Source: Haloterrigena gelatinilytica (GTDB lineage Archaea; Halobacteriota; Halobacteria; Halobacteriales; Natrialbaceae). From it: a stretch of 64,000 nt of DNA. The stretch spans positions 2,542,001 through 2,606,000 of the forward strand of contig NZ_JABUQZ010000001.1 in the NCBI RefSeq assembly GCF_013342145.1, in the 5' to 3' direction. Numbering within the stretch: the first letter of the stretch is position 1; every line of letters starts with the position of its first letter. Of this stretch, positions 1 through 8,740 are shown one piece after another. The notes under the pieces were generated by a model. It had not been told where the DNA came from, made no database searches, and worked only from the letters and a program-made list of their open reading frames with translations. The translations under genes and the position numbers were made by a program.

Positions 1-690
1 GAGGCCGTGCTCTTCGGCGTACGCCTCGCTCGTGAGGACCACCGCGGCGGCGCCGTCGGAGATCGGACAGGAGTCGTACAGTCCCAGCGGGCTGGAGACC
101 TGGGGGGCCTCGAGGACGTCGCTGACCTCGATCGCGCTCTGGTACTGGGCCTTTTCGTTGTTCAGGGCGTTCTCGTGGTTCTTGACGGCGACGTGGGCGA
201 GGTCCTCGTGTTCGCCGCCGTACTCGTCGAAGTAGGCCTGGGCCATCAGCGCGTAGGCGCCGGGGAAGGTCATTCCCGCGCGGACCTCCCAGAGGTCGTC
301 GGCGGCGATCGCGAGCGCCTCGGTCGCGCCCGCGGTGCCGAGGTTGGTCATCCGCTCGGCGCCGCCGACGAGGATCACGTCGTCCTCGCCGTTGCGGATT
401 CGCATGACCGCGTCCCGGACGGCCGCCCCGCTCGAGGCGCAGGCGGACTCGTAGCGGGTCGCCGGCGCCCGTACGCCCGCGGCCTCGGCCATGAGGGGGC
501 CGTGGTGGCCCTGGTGTTCGGACAGTTCGCCCATGAAGTTCCCGTAGAGGAGGGCGTCCACGTCGTCTCGAGGGACGCCGCTGTCCTCGAACGCCGTGAT
601 ACTCGCTTCCGCGAAGAGGTCCCGGCTGGTCCGCTCGGGCGCGTTTCCGAACGGGGTCAGGCCGACACCTGCGACACGTACGTCACTCAT
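1..690 (-). CDS. Thiolase family protein (acetyl-CoA acetyltransferase-like), 3' end outside window
   Basis: The reverse strand reads from ATG at 690 as MSDVRVAGVGLTPFG and stays open to the window edge (230 codons seen). The segment YESACASSGAA carries the thiolase nucleophilic cysteine near residue 88, and the following GGAERM and GLYDSCPISDGAAAV segments are typical of the SCP2-like/archaeal thiolase branch. Such proteins condense or cleave acyl-CoA units. In archaea, members next to a DUF35 Zn-ribbon gene act in isoprenoid or acyl-CoA metabolism, but that neighbour would lie outside the window. The C-terminal half, with the second catalytic Cys/His, is not visible, so the exact reaction cannot be fixed. 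It is divergent from the M42 peptidase gene across a 180-bp spacer. Confidence 0.85.
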   Translation of the reverse strand, partial: MSDVRVAGVGLTPFGNAPERTSRDLFAEASITAFEDSGVPRDDVDALLYGNFMGELSEHQGHHGPLMAEAAGVRAPATRYESACASSGAAVRDAVMRIRNGEDDVILVGGAERMTNLGTAGATEALAIAADDLWEVRAGMTFPGAYALMAQAYFDEYGGEHEDLAHVAVKNHENALNNEKAQYQSAIEVSDVLEAPQVSSPLGLYDSCPISDGAAAVVLTSEAYAEEHGL

Positions 691-871
691 ATACACACGT
701 CTAGCGGACCACCGCGTTAATACTCCGCGGTTAATATGGAAACCCGCCACGACCGTCACGAGTAATTCGCACGCGTGGCCCGCGAACGACCCGCGAATCG
801 GTTTCGCGCACCGAACTCGCCGAGGGCTCGTCATCCGCGGGTTTATAATCGAACCCATCACAAGATCGGTC

Positions 872-1939
872 ATGGCATCCGCCCCGTTCGATTTCGAGTT
901 TCTCACGGAACTGACCGAGACGAGTGGCGTCCCCGGCTACGAGGACCGCGTCCGTGACCTCGTCGTCGACGCGTTCGAGGAGCACGTCGACCGGATCCGA
1001 ACCGACGCGATGGGCAACGTCGTCGGAACGCTCGAGGGCGATTCGGACTACTCCGTCGCCGTCGCGGCCCACATGGACGAAATCGGCTTCATGGTTCGCC
1101 ACCTCAAGGGCGACGACGAGGGCTTCGGGTTCGTCGAACTCGACGCGCTGGGCGGCTGGGACGCGCGCGTCCTCAAGGCCCAGCGAGTGACGATCCACAC
1201 CGACGACGGCGACCTGCCGGGGGTCATCGGCTCGCCGCCGCCGCACACCTTGAGCGACGAACAACGGGAGCAGACCCCCGAGGTCGAGGACGTCGTCGTC
1301 GACGTCGGCCTCCCCTACGAGGAACTCGAGGAGCGGGTCTCGCCCGGCGACCTCGTGACGATGGATCAGACGACCGAGCGCGTCGGCGAGACGGTCACCG
1401 GCAAGGCGCTCGACGACCGGATCTGCCTGTTCGCGATGCTCGAGGCGGCCGGCCGGCTCGAGGATCCCGACGTGACGATCCACTTCTGTGCGACCGTCCA
1501 GGAGGAGGTCGGCCTGCGGGGCGCCCGCGCGCTGGGCGTCGACGTCGACCCCGATCTGGCGATCGCGCTCGACGTCACCGTCGCCAACGACATCCCCGGC
1601 TTCGAGGCCGGCGACCGCGTCACCGAACTCGGCGACGGCGCGGCGATCAAGCTCAAGGACGGAAGCGTCATCACGAACCCGAAGGTCCACAAGCGGCTCC
1701 AGTCGGTCGCCGACGAGGCGGAGATCGACTACCAGCGCGAGATCCTCCCCGCCGGCGGCACCGATACGGCCGGCTTCCAGCTCTCGAACGGCGCCAAACC
1801 CGTCGGCGCGATCTCGATCCCGACGCGGTACCTCCACACGCCGACCGAGGCCGCCCACGTCGACGACGTCGCAGCGACGATCGACCTCCTCGAGGCGTTC
1901 CTCTCGAGCGAGGACGGCGGTGAGGACTACACCCTCTGA
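872..1939 (+). CDS. M42 family metallopeptidase (TET-like aminopeptidase)
   Basis: A 355-residue protein starting at the ATG in MASAPFDFEFL; upstream codons in the same frame are not protein-like. Family hallmarks are visible: SGVPGYE at the N terminus, AAHMDEIGFMV (first metal-binding His/Asp), ALDDRICLF, TVQEEVGLRGA (catalytic and metal Glu pair), and AGGTDTAGFQ followed by TRYLHTPTEAAHVDD near the C terminus. M42 enzymes are cytosolic co-catalytic dimetal aminopeptidases that form tetrahedral TET particles and trim peptides produced by the proteasome. Length matches the family (340-360). It appears monocistronic. Older databases call this family endoglucanase/cellulase M, which is a misnomer. 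Confidence 0.9.
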   Translation: MASAPFDFEFLTELTETSGVPGYEDRVRDLVVDAFEEHVDRIRTDAMGNVVGTLEGDSDYSVAVAAHMDEIGFMVRHLKGDDEGFGFVELDALGGWDARVLKAQRVTIHTDDGDLPGVIGSPPPHTLSDEQREQTPEVEDVVVDVGLPYEELEERVSPGDLVTMDQTTERVGETVTGKALDDRICLFAMLEAAGRLEDPDVTIHFCATVQEEVGLRGARALGVDVDPDLAIALDVTVANDIPGFEAGDRVTELGDGAAIKLKDGSVITNPKVHKRLQSVADEAEIDYQREILPAGGTDTAGFQLSNGAKPVGAISIPTRYLHTPTEAAHVDDVAATIDLLEAFLSSEDGGEDYTL

Positions 1940-2072
1940 GACCGACCCCGGGAGGTCTCGGGCGATCGTCGTCGATCACGCTATTTCGGTCCGCCCGTAT
2001 CGGGCGAAAAGACGGTGCCGTCGGCCGAACGATTTCAACAAAGCCTTTTGACATTCACCGCACCGACTACGT

Positions 2073-2324
2073 ATGACATCTTCTGACGTTCCGGATCTGG
2101 ATCTGGACCGGATCTCGCCCCTCGGCTGGCGGTTGCTTCGAGTGGCGGCCGGCTACGAGCAGCGGGCGGTCGAGCGGGAGGTTCCCGAGCTCATGCAGGC
2201 CCACATCTCGATGCTCGAGAGCGGAAACCGGTCCCTCTCTCGGTCCCGCCGGCAAACGCTCCTCGAACTCTACAGCGAGGAACTCACCGAAGAACAGATT
2301 CGCGCGATCGTGCGTCACTTTTAG
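2073..2324 (+). CDS. Small helix-turn-helix (XRE-like) protein
   Basis: An 83-residue acidic protein. The central part (about residues 22-70) has the layout of a Cro/CI helix-turn-helix: LGWRLLRVAAGYEQRAVER, then AHISMLESGNRSLSRSRR, where HISMLESG resembles the recognition helix consensus (xxIsxlErG) of XRE regulators. There is no other domain, so a DNA-binding regulator or accessory factor is inferred. It lies about 80 bp upstream of the SLC13 permease on the same strand and could regulate it, but nothing in the sequence proves a link. Confidence 0.65.
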   Translation: MTSSDVPDLDLDRISPLGWRLLRVAAGYEQRAVEREVPELMQAHISMLESGNRSLSRSRRQTLLELYSEELTEEQIRAIVRHF

Positions 2325-2403
2325 CGATTGGTCGGCGGCGCTTCGCAGGATGTGAGCCCATGACAAGACTTAAGGACGATAATGATAATGATCGACTGTA
2401 TCA

Positions 2404-4029
2404 ATGATACACGGTCGAATGAGCCAGTCTAACAAGCGAATCATCAAATTCCTCGTCGCAGTTGTCGGAACGATCGCCATCGCGGCCGCGCCGTCTCCGA
2501 CCGGCCTCTCGATGACGGGCCAGTACGCGCTCGCGACGATGTTCTTCGCGGGCTTCCTCTGGGTGACGGGCACCTTCCCGCTGGCGGTTACCGCGTTGAC
2601 GATCCCGCTGTTGCTGACCGGCACCGGCGTCTACGACGACATGGACGTCGCGCTATCGGGGTTCGCCGATCACATCATCTTTCTGTTTCTGGCGGGCTTC
2701 ATGCTCGCGAACGCGATCCAGAAGTACGACATCGACCGGCGGATCGCGCTGTACACCATCGCCAAGATGGGCAGTTCGCCGCGGCGGCTGATCCTCGCGA
2801 TCATGGTCGTGACCGCCACGTTGTCGATGTGGGTCTCGAACACCGCGACGACGGCGATGATGACGCCGATCGCGGTCGGCGTCCTCACGCAGGTGCTCGA
2901 CCGCGACGACCTCGCGTCGGCCGACGACCCGGTCCCCGACGACCGACCGAGCGAGACGGCCGCCGACGGCGGAACCGTCGAACCGGCGGCGACGAACGAG
3001 TTCACGAACATCCAGATCTCGATGTTGCTGGGGACCGCCTACGCGGCGAGCGTCGGCGGGGTCGGCACCATCATCGGCACGCCGCCGAACGCGATTCTCG
3101 TCGGCCAACTGAACGCCGTCCTGGACTACGAAGTCGGCTTCGCCGACTGGTTCCTCGTCGGCTTCCCGATCGTCGTCGTGACGCTGCCGCTGGTCTGGTT
3201 CCTCCTCACCTACGTCCTCTACCCGCCGGAGGTTCCGGACGTCACCGAGGCCCGAGCGACCGCCAGAGAGCAACTCGCTGCGGAGGGCGAACTCAGTACG
3301 CGCGGCAAGCGAGTCGCCGCGATCTTCGCCGCGACGGCCGGCCTCTGGATGATCGGCGGTCTCGGCGAGTTCTTCGAGCCGCACCTCTCGAGCGTCTGGA
3401 TGACGTCGCTGTTCGGCGGCGAGGGAGCGACGGTCTTCGGCGTCGACGGCCACCAGGGACTGCTGTACTACGTGTTGGTCGGCGTCGCCGCGGTGCCCGC
3501 GCTCGTGCTGGCCGACACGATGGAGTGGGACGAACTGGTCGATATCGACTGGGGAACGCTGCTGCTGTTCGGCGGCGGCATCTCGCTGGCGAACGCCCTC
3601 GCGGACACCGGCGCGACGGAGTGGATCGCCGAGACGGTCTTCAGCGGACTCGTCGGGTCGCCCATCGTCCTCATCATCGCCGTGGTCGTCCTGCTGGTCA
3701 TCTTCCTGACCGAGATGACCTCCAACGCCGCGACGACGAGCATCATCGTCCCCATCCTGATCAGTCTCGGGAGCGTCTTCTCGGCGACGCTCGGCCTCAC
3801 CGACTTCTCGACGTCGCTGTTCCTCGCCGTGGCCGGCACGATCGCCGCGAGCTTCGCGTTCGCGCTCCCGGTCGCGACGCCGCCGAACGCCATCGTGTTC
3901 GGGAGCGGCTACGTCGAGCAGCGCCACATGCTGCGAACGGGACTCGTCCTGAACGCCATCATGACGGCGGTTCTGACCGGGCTCATCTGGTTCCTGTTCA
4001 CCTTCGTCTGGCCGCACACGCTGTGGTGA
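2404..4029 (+). CDS. SLC13/DASS family divalent anion:Na+ symporter
   Basis: A membrane protein of 541 residues (536 if translation begins at the second Met, 2419, MSQSNKR, which looks more natural). The two signature motifs of the DASS/SLC13 fold are present in the two inverted halves: MWVSNTATTAMMTPIAVG near residue 150 and TEMTSNAATTSIIVPIL near residue 440. GTIIGTPPNAILVG and VATPPNAIVFGSGY mark the two substrate hairpins (the PPN motifs). About 11-12 hydrophobic segments are visible. Family members import dicarboxylates, sulfate or phosphate using Na+; the substrate here is not determined. A short acidic insert follows the first motif (about residues 165-200). It is single-gene, followed by a spacer of about 300 bp that holds no recognisable feature. 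Confidence 0.88.
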   Translation: MIHGRMSQSNKRIIKFLVAVVGTIAIAAAPSPTGLSMTGQYALATMFFAGFLWVTGTFPLAVTALTIPLLLTGTGVYDDMDVALSGFADHIIFLFLAGFMLANAIQKYDIDRRIALYTIAKMGSSPRRLILAIMVVTATLSMWVSNTATTAMMTPIAVGVLTQVLDRDDLASADDPVPDDRPSETAADGGTVEPAATNEFTNIQISMLLGTAYAASVGGVGTIIGTPPNAILVGQLNAVLDYEVGFADWFLVGFPIVVVTLPLVWFLLTYVLYPPEVPDVTEARATAREQLAAEGELSTRGKRVAAIFAATAGLWMIGGLGEFFEPHLSSVWMTSLFGGEGATVFGVDGHQGLLYYVLVGVAAVPALVLADTMEWDELVDIDWGTLLLFGGGISLANALADTGATEWIAETVFSGLVGSPIVLIIAVVVLLVIFLTEMTSNAATTSIIVPILISLGSVFSATLGLTDFSTSLFLAVAGTIAASFAFALPVATPPNAIVFGSGYVEQRHMLRTGLVLNAIMTAVLTGLIWFLFTFVWPHTLW

Positions 4030-4326
4030 GTCCGACCGCGCGGCGCCGCGAGAGGGGCGCCCGTCGCTGAACGCTCTCGCGACCGAATTCGGTGGAACCG
4101 AGTGCGAAATCGCTTGCGCAGCCGACCGGACCTCGAGACCGGCGAGCCACGCGAACTCCCCGTCACGATCGATGATCGACACGCAGCACCCGACGTCCGT
4201 CGCGTCGGCGCGACGGCACCGTAGTATCGACGATCCCGGATCGAACGCGGCGCTCTCCGCTCGAGCGCCGCGTACCCGCCCCGACCGAGACGACGACGCC
4301 GAACGGACGGAGGCAGGGACGAACCG

Positions 4327-5556
4327 ATGAACGGGCCGACCGAGTCCGCGCCGGGCGCCGCCCTCGATCTACAGCCGCGGAGCTGGAAGGGGTACACCGC
4401 CCTCATCCTCGTCTGGCAGGTCGCCGCGAGCGGCTGTTTCTACGCCGTCTACGCGGTCACGCCGTTCGTTCGAGCGCAGTTCGGCGTTTCGACGACCCGG
4501 ATCGGGTTCCTGTTGACCGCGCTGATGCTCGGCTACACGGTCTGCGTCGCGCCCGTCGGCCGCCTCATCGACCGGTACGGCGAGGCTCGAGTGCTGGTCG
4601 TCGGCCTGACCGGCCTCGGCGCGACGACCGTCCTCGTAACCGCCGCTTCGACGTACCCCCGTCTGCTGGGCGCCGTCGCCGTCCTCGGGGCCTTCTACGC
4701 GACGGCGATCCCCGGGACGAACAAGGCCGTCTTCAACGCGATCCCCGCCGAGCGGCTCAACGTCTCGATGGGAATCAAACAGATGGGCGTGACCGCCGGG
4801 AGCGGCCTCAGCTCGCTACTGGTGCCGCTCAGCGCCAGTCGCGTCGGCTGGGAAGTCGCGTTTCTCGGGGCCGGCGCGGTCGCGGCCGTCGTTACCGTCG
4901 CCTTCCGCGTCTGCTACGACGCCGGAACCGGCGACGCCGACGAGTCCGGGACGTCCCTCCGGACGCACGTCGGGGATCCGGAGTACGTGCTGCTCGTCGC
5001 CGCGGGGTTCTTCCTCGGCGCCGGGCTGTTCACCACGGTCGGCTACACGCTCCTCTACGTGACCGACGTCGTCGGCGCGAGTTCGGTCTTCGCCGGGGCG
5101 ACCCTCGCCGCCGCCCAGGCCAGCGGGAGCGTCGGCCGCATCGGGTTCGGCTGGATCGCCGACAACTGGTTCGGATCGCTGACGCGCTCGACGCTGGTGC
5201 TCCTGGCGATTCAGGCCGGCGTCTCGGCGATCCTCTTCGCGGCGATCCCGTTCGTCGAACCGCCGCTCGTCGTCCTGGGACTGTTCGCGCTGCTCGGCGC
5301 GTTCATCCTCGGTTTCACCGGCGTCTACTACTCGTGTATCGGCTCGATCGTGCCGAACGACGGGATCGGAAGCGCCACGGCGGGCGGACAACTCGCGCTC
5401 AATTCGGGCGCGCTCGTCGCGCCGCCGGCGTTCGGCTACCTCGTCGACGCTCGCGGCTACGACGACGCGTGGACGCTGCTCGCGTGCGCCACGCTCGTCG
5501 CGTTCATCCTGTTTCTGGTGCTCATCGGTCGTCGGGGCGTCGGCCGACGTCGGTGA
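4327..5556 (+). CDS. MFS transporter
   Basis: A 409-residue protein with 12 predicted membrane spans. The MFS loop 2-3 signature appears as APVGRLIDRYGEARVL after the second span, and a second-half equivalent is VGRIGFGWIADNWFGS. MGIKQMGVTAGSGLSSL resembles the substrate-pathway helix of nitrate/cyanate-type and other anion carriers. The substrate is unknown. The N terminus is cytosolic with no signal peptide. The gene converges with the SRPBCC gene across about 60 bp. Confidence 0.85.
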   Translation: MNGPTESAPGAALDLQPRSWKGYTALILVWQVAASGCFYAVYAVTPFVRAQFGVSTTRIGFLLTALMLGYTVCVAPVGRLIDRYGEARVLVVGLTGLGATTVLVTAASTYPRLLGAVAVLGAFYATAIPGTNKAVFNAIPAERLNVSMGIKQMGVTAGSGLSSLLVPLSASRVGWEVAFLGAGAVAAVVTVAFRVCYDAGTGDADESGTSLRTHVGDPEYVLLVAAGFFLGAGLFTTVGYTLLYVTDVVGASSVFAGATLAAAQASGSVGRIGFGWIADNWFGSLTRSTLVLLAIQAGVSAILFAAIPFVEPPLVVLGLFALLGAFILGFTGVYYSCIGSIVPNDGIGSATAGGQLALNSGALVAPPAFGYLVDARGYDDAWTLLACATLVAFILFLVLIGRRGVGRRR

Positions 5557-5615
5557 GAGTCCGTGTCGAAACCGAATTATCTGGCCGAAAACCGCCGCGC
5601 CGCTCGTCCCGCTGA

Positions 5616-6137
5616 TCAGGGCATCTCGTGAACCGTCAACTCGACGTCGCGGGGCTCGCCTTCGATGGCCGCGACGAGCCGTTCGACGACCTCTCGCGCC
5701 TCGCCGAGGAGTTTCGGCTCGACCTTCTTGACGACCCAGTCCAGCGAGACGAACCGGGGGAGCGAGAGCGCGTTCTCGTCGGCCGAGTGCGGGTCGTAGA
5801 CCGCTTCGAAGTAGATCCGACTCGCCGTCTCCTCGCCGTCGGGGGCCGATTCGGGCTCCGGTTCGACGCGCCACTCCCCGCGGGCGTCGAGGTCGTTGAC
5901 CAGCCGCCACTCGAGCGACGACGGCGCGTCGATGGCGACGACCTCCGAGCTGGCGGTGTAGCTGAGCTTCCACCACGCCAGTTTCAGGTCGTAGATCGAA
6001 CCGACGTCGCCGTCGCCGTGAACGCGAACCTCCTTGAGGTGTTCCGTGTACCGCGGGTAGTCGGTGAACGACCGCACGTACGGAAAGACCGCCTCGGGCG
6101 GGCGATAGGCGAGCGTACTGAGGAGAATTCTGTCCAC
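5616..6137 (-). CDS. SRPBCC (START/Bet v1-like) family protein
   Basis: A 173-residue protein beginning at GTG (6137). The pattern of an N-terminal strand (RILLSTLAYRPPEAVFPYVRSFTDYPRYTEHL), several beta strands with alternating hydrophobics (SIYDLKLAWWKLSYTASSEV, SSLEWRLVNDL, RIYFEAVYD) and a long C-terminal helix (EAREVVERLVAAIEG) fits the polyketide-cyclase/SRPBCC fold, which binds hydrophobic ligands. Haloarchaea carry many such paralogues of unknown function. It lies downstream of the aldehyde oxidoreductase homologue on the same strand (139-bp gap), so it may be the last cistron of that unit. Confidence 0.7.
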   Translation of the reverse strand: MDRILLSTLAYRPPEAVFPYVRSFTDYPRYTEHLKEVRVHGDGDVGSIYDLKLAWWKLSYTASSEVVAIDAPSSLEWRLVNDLDARGEWRVEPEPESAPDGEETASRIYFEAVYDPHSADENALSLPRFVSLDWVVKKVEPKLLGEAREVVERLVAAIEGEPRDVELTVHEMP

Positions 6138-6276
6138 GGCGGCGCTACGACGGGTCCGAAAGTAAGGATTACCCTTGGCGTCGAGTCGGCGACTGCGGGT
6201 CGCGGTCGACGTCGGTGACGACGACGAACGGGGTCACCCGCTCGCGGTCGGTCGGGATCGGACGTCTCCGTCCGCG

Positions 6277-8079
6277 TCACTCTTCGGGAACGGACGACGT
6301 CGAGGACGCGAGCAGCGAGTCGTCGTCGACCGCTTCGGCGAGGTCCAGTCGCTCGACGGTCGCTCGAGTCGGTCGCCCGTCGGGACCCCAGCCGCGCTTC
6401 CGGTAGTATCGGTCGAGGGTCGCCTCGAACCGCTCGCGGTCGACGGCCTCCCCGGCGTTGGGCCCGGACTCGAGGGGCTCTCGAAGCGGCGACGGCAGCG
6501 CGTCGTCGGACCGAGTCACGCCCTCCCGGACGTTGAACAGCCGCGTCAGGTTCCAGACCCGCTCGCCGACGGTCGCGAGGTCGCCCAGCGGCTCCAGCCC
6601 GACGGCGTCGAGCCACGCCGCGCCGAGGTCGTCGAACGCCTCGCCGACGAAGTCGTCGACGATGAGACACCACAGGACCGACCGTCGATCCTGCTCGGCG
6701 ACGACGGTCTCGGCCGTGCGGTCGGGGCTCCACTCCCCGTCGAACACCTCGCGCTCGATCGGCCGGGCCCGTCGGTGACAGGCCCCTCGGTCGCTGGTCG
6801 CGTACGCCAGCGCCATGCTCTGTGCGCCGCGGGGATCGTACGCCGGCAGCTCCATCGCCTTGACGGTCGGGGCGAGGTCGTCCCCGCCGAACCGCTCGGC
6901 GGCCGCGTCGACCCCGTCGGCGAGCGCGTCGCCCAGCGGCGTCTCCCGCGCGGCGATCTCCTCGAGCAGCCGCCGGGCGCCGTCGGGGTCGCCGAAGTCG
7001 AGCGAGCGCTCGATCAGGGCCGCGTCGGCGGCCTTGATCGCCCACGCGATCGAACTGCCGGCGCTGATGAGGTCCACCCCGAGCCGGTCGCAGGTCTGGC
7101 CCAGTTCCGCCACGGCGTCGAACTCGTCGATGCCGAGGCCGGCCCCCAGCGACATCGACGCGGCCCCGCGCGGGACGTAGTCGCCCTCGTCGGTCTCGAC
7201 GCGGAAGCCGCCCGGGTCGTCGGTGTCGGCGTCCGCGCTCTCGTTCTCCCGTCCGGTCGCCCGCTCCCTGACCGCGCCGACGCCGATCGCGTCGGCGTCC
7301 TCGAACCGGCCGTCCGCCCAGCCGCGGGTCGAGAGCGCGCCGACCTCGTTGGCGAAGTCGACGCTCTCGACCGTCTCGCTCGCTCGCAGCCAGCGGCCGG
7401 TCTCGTCGTCGCGGTACCGCTCGGCGGCGGCCTCGCGCAGGGCCGTCAGTCGCTCGTCCTCGAGGGCGGGCGGTTCGCCCCTCGCGACGACGGCCTTCAG
7501 GCGCTTCGATCCCATGACGGCGCCGGCGCCGCCCCGGCCCGCGTGGTGGTCGCCCTCGTCGGAGGCGATCGTCGCGTAGGCGACCTCCCGTTCGCCCGCC
7601 GGGCCGATGCAGGCCACCGACGCGTCGGGATGAGCCGCCGCCGTTTCGACGGTGTCTTCGCCCCACGCGTCGGTCGGTTCGACGGTCGCCGCGCCGTCCT
7701 CGACGACGACGCGGACGGGTTCGTCCGCTCGGCCGGTGACGAGCAGCCCCGCGTTGGGCCCGAGCGCGCCGACGAGCGCGTCCGGGAACGAGCCGCCCGC
7801 GTAGGAGTCGAGGAAGCCGCCGGTCAGCGGCGACTTCGTGACGGCGGCGTACCGCGACTCGCCGGGCAGGCGTCCCGAGAGCGGCCCGAGCATGAAGAGC
7901 AGGGCGTTCGACGGACCGAGCGGATCGACGCCGGCCTCGAGTTCCTCGTAGAGGTACCGGGCGCCCAGCCCTTTCCCGCCGACGTACCGGCGGAGCCACG
8001 CCTCCGGGACGGGGACGCTCTCGACCGTTCTCGTCGAGAGGTCGACGCGGAGGAGACGGTCCGGCGTATCGGGAGTCAC
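6277..8079 (-). CDS. Aldehyde ferredoxin oxidoreductase homologue lacking the usual Fe-S ligands
   Basis: 600 residues, the usual length for tungsto-pterin AOR enzymes, beginning at GTG 8079. Domain 1 features are present: RYVGGKGLGARYLYEEL (residues 31-47), LGPLSGRLPG, SPLTGGFLDSYAGGSFP and AGRGGAGAVMGSKRLKAV (179-197), which is the pterin-binding AFOR_N domain. Domain 2 retains TCDRLGVDLISAG (329-341), close to the DxxGLD pterin motif, and AYATSDRGACHRRA. The CxxCxxxC triad that normally binds the [4Fe-4S] cluster around residues 285-300 is absent. The protein has only four cysteines (157, 330, 434, 471), and the DxxGLC motif is replaced by DRRSVLWC. The family oxidises aldehydes to acids with ferredoxin as acceptor. 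Without the cluster, electron transfer must differ or activity may be lost. Frame and length are intact, so it is not an obvious pseudogene. Confidence 0.82.
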   Translation of the reverse strand: MTPDTPDRLLRVDLSTRTVESVPVPEAWLRRYVGGKGLGARYLYEELEAGVDPLGPSNALLFMLGPLSGRLPGESRYAAVTKSPLTGGFLDSYAGGSFPDALVGALGPNAGLLVTGRADEPVRVVVEDGAATVEPTDAWGEDTVETAAAHPDASVACIGPAGEREVAYATIASDEGDHHAGRGGAGAVMGSKRLKAVVARGEPPALEDERLTALREAAAERYRDDETGRWLRASETVESVDFANEVGALSTRGWADGRFEDADAIGVGAVRERATGRENESADADTDDPGGFRVETDEGDYVPRGAASMSLGAGLGIDEFDAVAELGQTCDRLGVDLISAGSSIAWAIKAADAALIERSLDFGDPDGARRLLEEIAARETPLGDALADGVDAAAERFGGDDLAPTVKAMELPAYDPRGAQSMALAYATSDRGACHRRARPIEREVFDGEWSPDRTAETVVAEQDRRSVLWCLIVDDFVGEAFDDLGAAWLDAVGLEPLGDLATVGERVWNLTRLFNVREGVTRSDDALPSPLREPLESGPNAGEAVDRERFEATLDRYYRKRGWGPDGRPTRATVERLDLAEAVDDDSLLASSTSSVPEE

Positions 8080-8188
8080 TACGACACGGAACGTCGCGGA
8101 TCGGAAAAAGCGTTATCACCGCCTTCGTCGGTGTCTACTCCGTGTCACGATCGTCACGTCGAGGCGTCGCGACGCCGTCCGCACCGGC

Positions 8189-8467
8189 TCACCGCAGTTC
8201 CATTCCCTCGGCGCGCTCGGCGGCGAGTTCCGCGATCTCGTCGACGGTGCTGTCGGAGCGATCGGCGAGAACGCGGGTCAGCATCCCCAGCTGGATCGCC
8301 GCGGCCTCGCGGAGTTCGGACGCCTCCTCGGTGTCGTTGCCGAAGTAGTACTCGTGGCGCCCGTCCTCGTGGACGAGCCCGGCGTACACCGAACGGAGCT
8401 CCGCCTCGTCGTCCGTGATCGCTGCGGCCGCTTCCGCCTTGACTTCCTCGAACTGGGGGTTCGTCAT
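8189..8467 (-). CDS. Small acidic protein of unknown function
   Basis: A 92-residue soluble protein starting at ATG 8467 (MTNPQFEEVKAEAAAAITDD). It is rich in Glu/Asp/Ala, probably all helical with a short central strand (SVYAGLVHEDGRHEYYFG). No cysteine, membrane segment or known domain is recognised. It precedes the AOR homologue on the same strand by about 110 bp and may share its transcript. It is too long and lacks the GG tail expected of the MoaD-like proteins that often neighbour AOR genes. Confidence 0.6.
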   Translation of the reverse strand: MTNPQFEEVKAEAAAAITDDEAELRSVYAGLVHEDGRHEYYFGNDTEEASELREAAAIQLGMLTRVLADRSDSTVDEIAELAAERAEGMELR

Positions 8468-8698
8468 ATCACGAACGCCGTTCTCGAGGGACTAAATCGG
8501 AACGGTCCGGAGCCCGCGACTCGAACGGCGTCGGCCCGATCGGCGAACGCGAGTATCGCGGACCGCTCCGCGCGGTCGCTCGGTGCGACCGATACCCGGC
8601 CGTAATTGAAAACCGAGAGACAGTATTCTCCGACGATGAACGCTGGATAGTTTAATTGGCGTTTTAACCTGTGATAATCTAATCGTTTAGGTCCACCA

Positions 8699-8707
8699 GT
8701 TATAAAC
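8699..8707 (+). promoter_or_regulatory. Archaeal TATA box of the OFA-type transporter
   Basis: GTTATAAAC lies 34 bases upstream of the ATG at 8741 within an AT-rich stretch that contrasts with the GC-rich surroundings. This spacing is typical for a haloarchaeal TATA box serving a transcript with a very short leader. Confidence 0.5.
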
Positions 8708-8740
8708 TGTTAAAAATGACCCGTCGTATTACGGTGGTGT

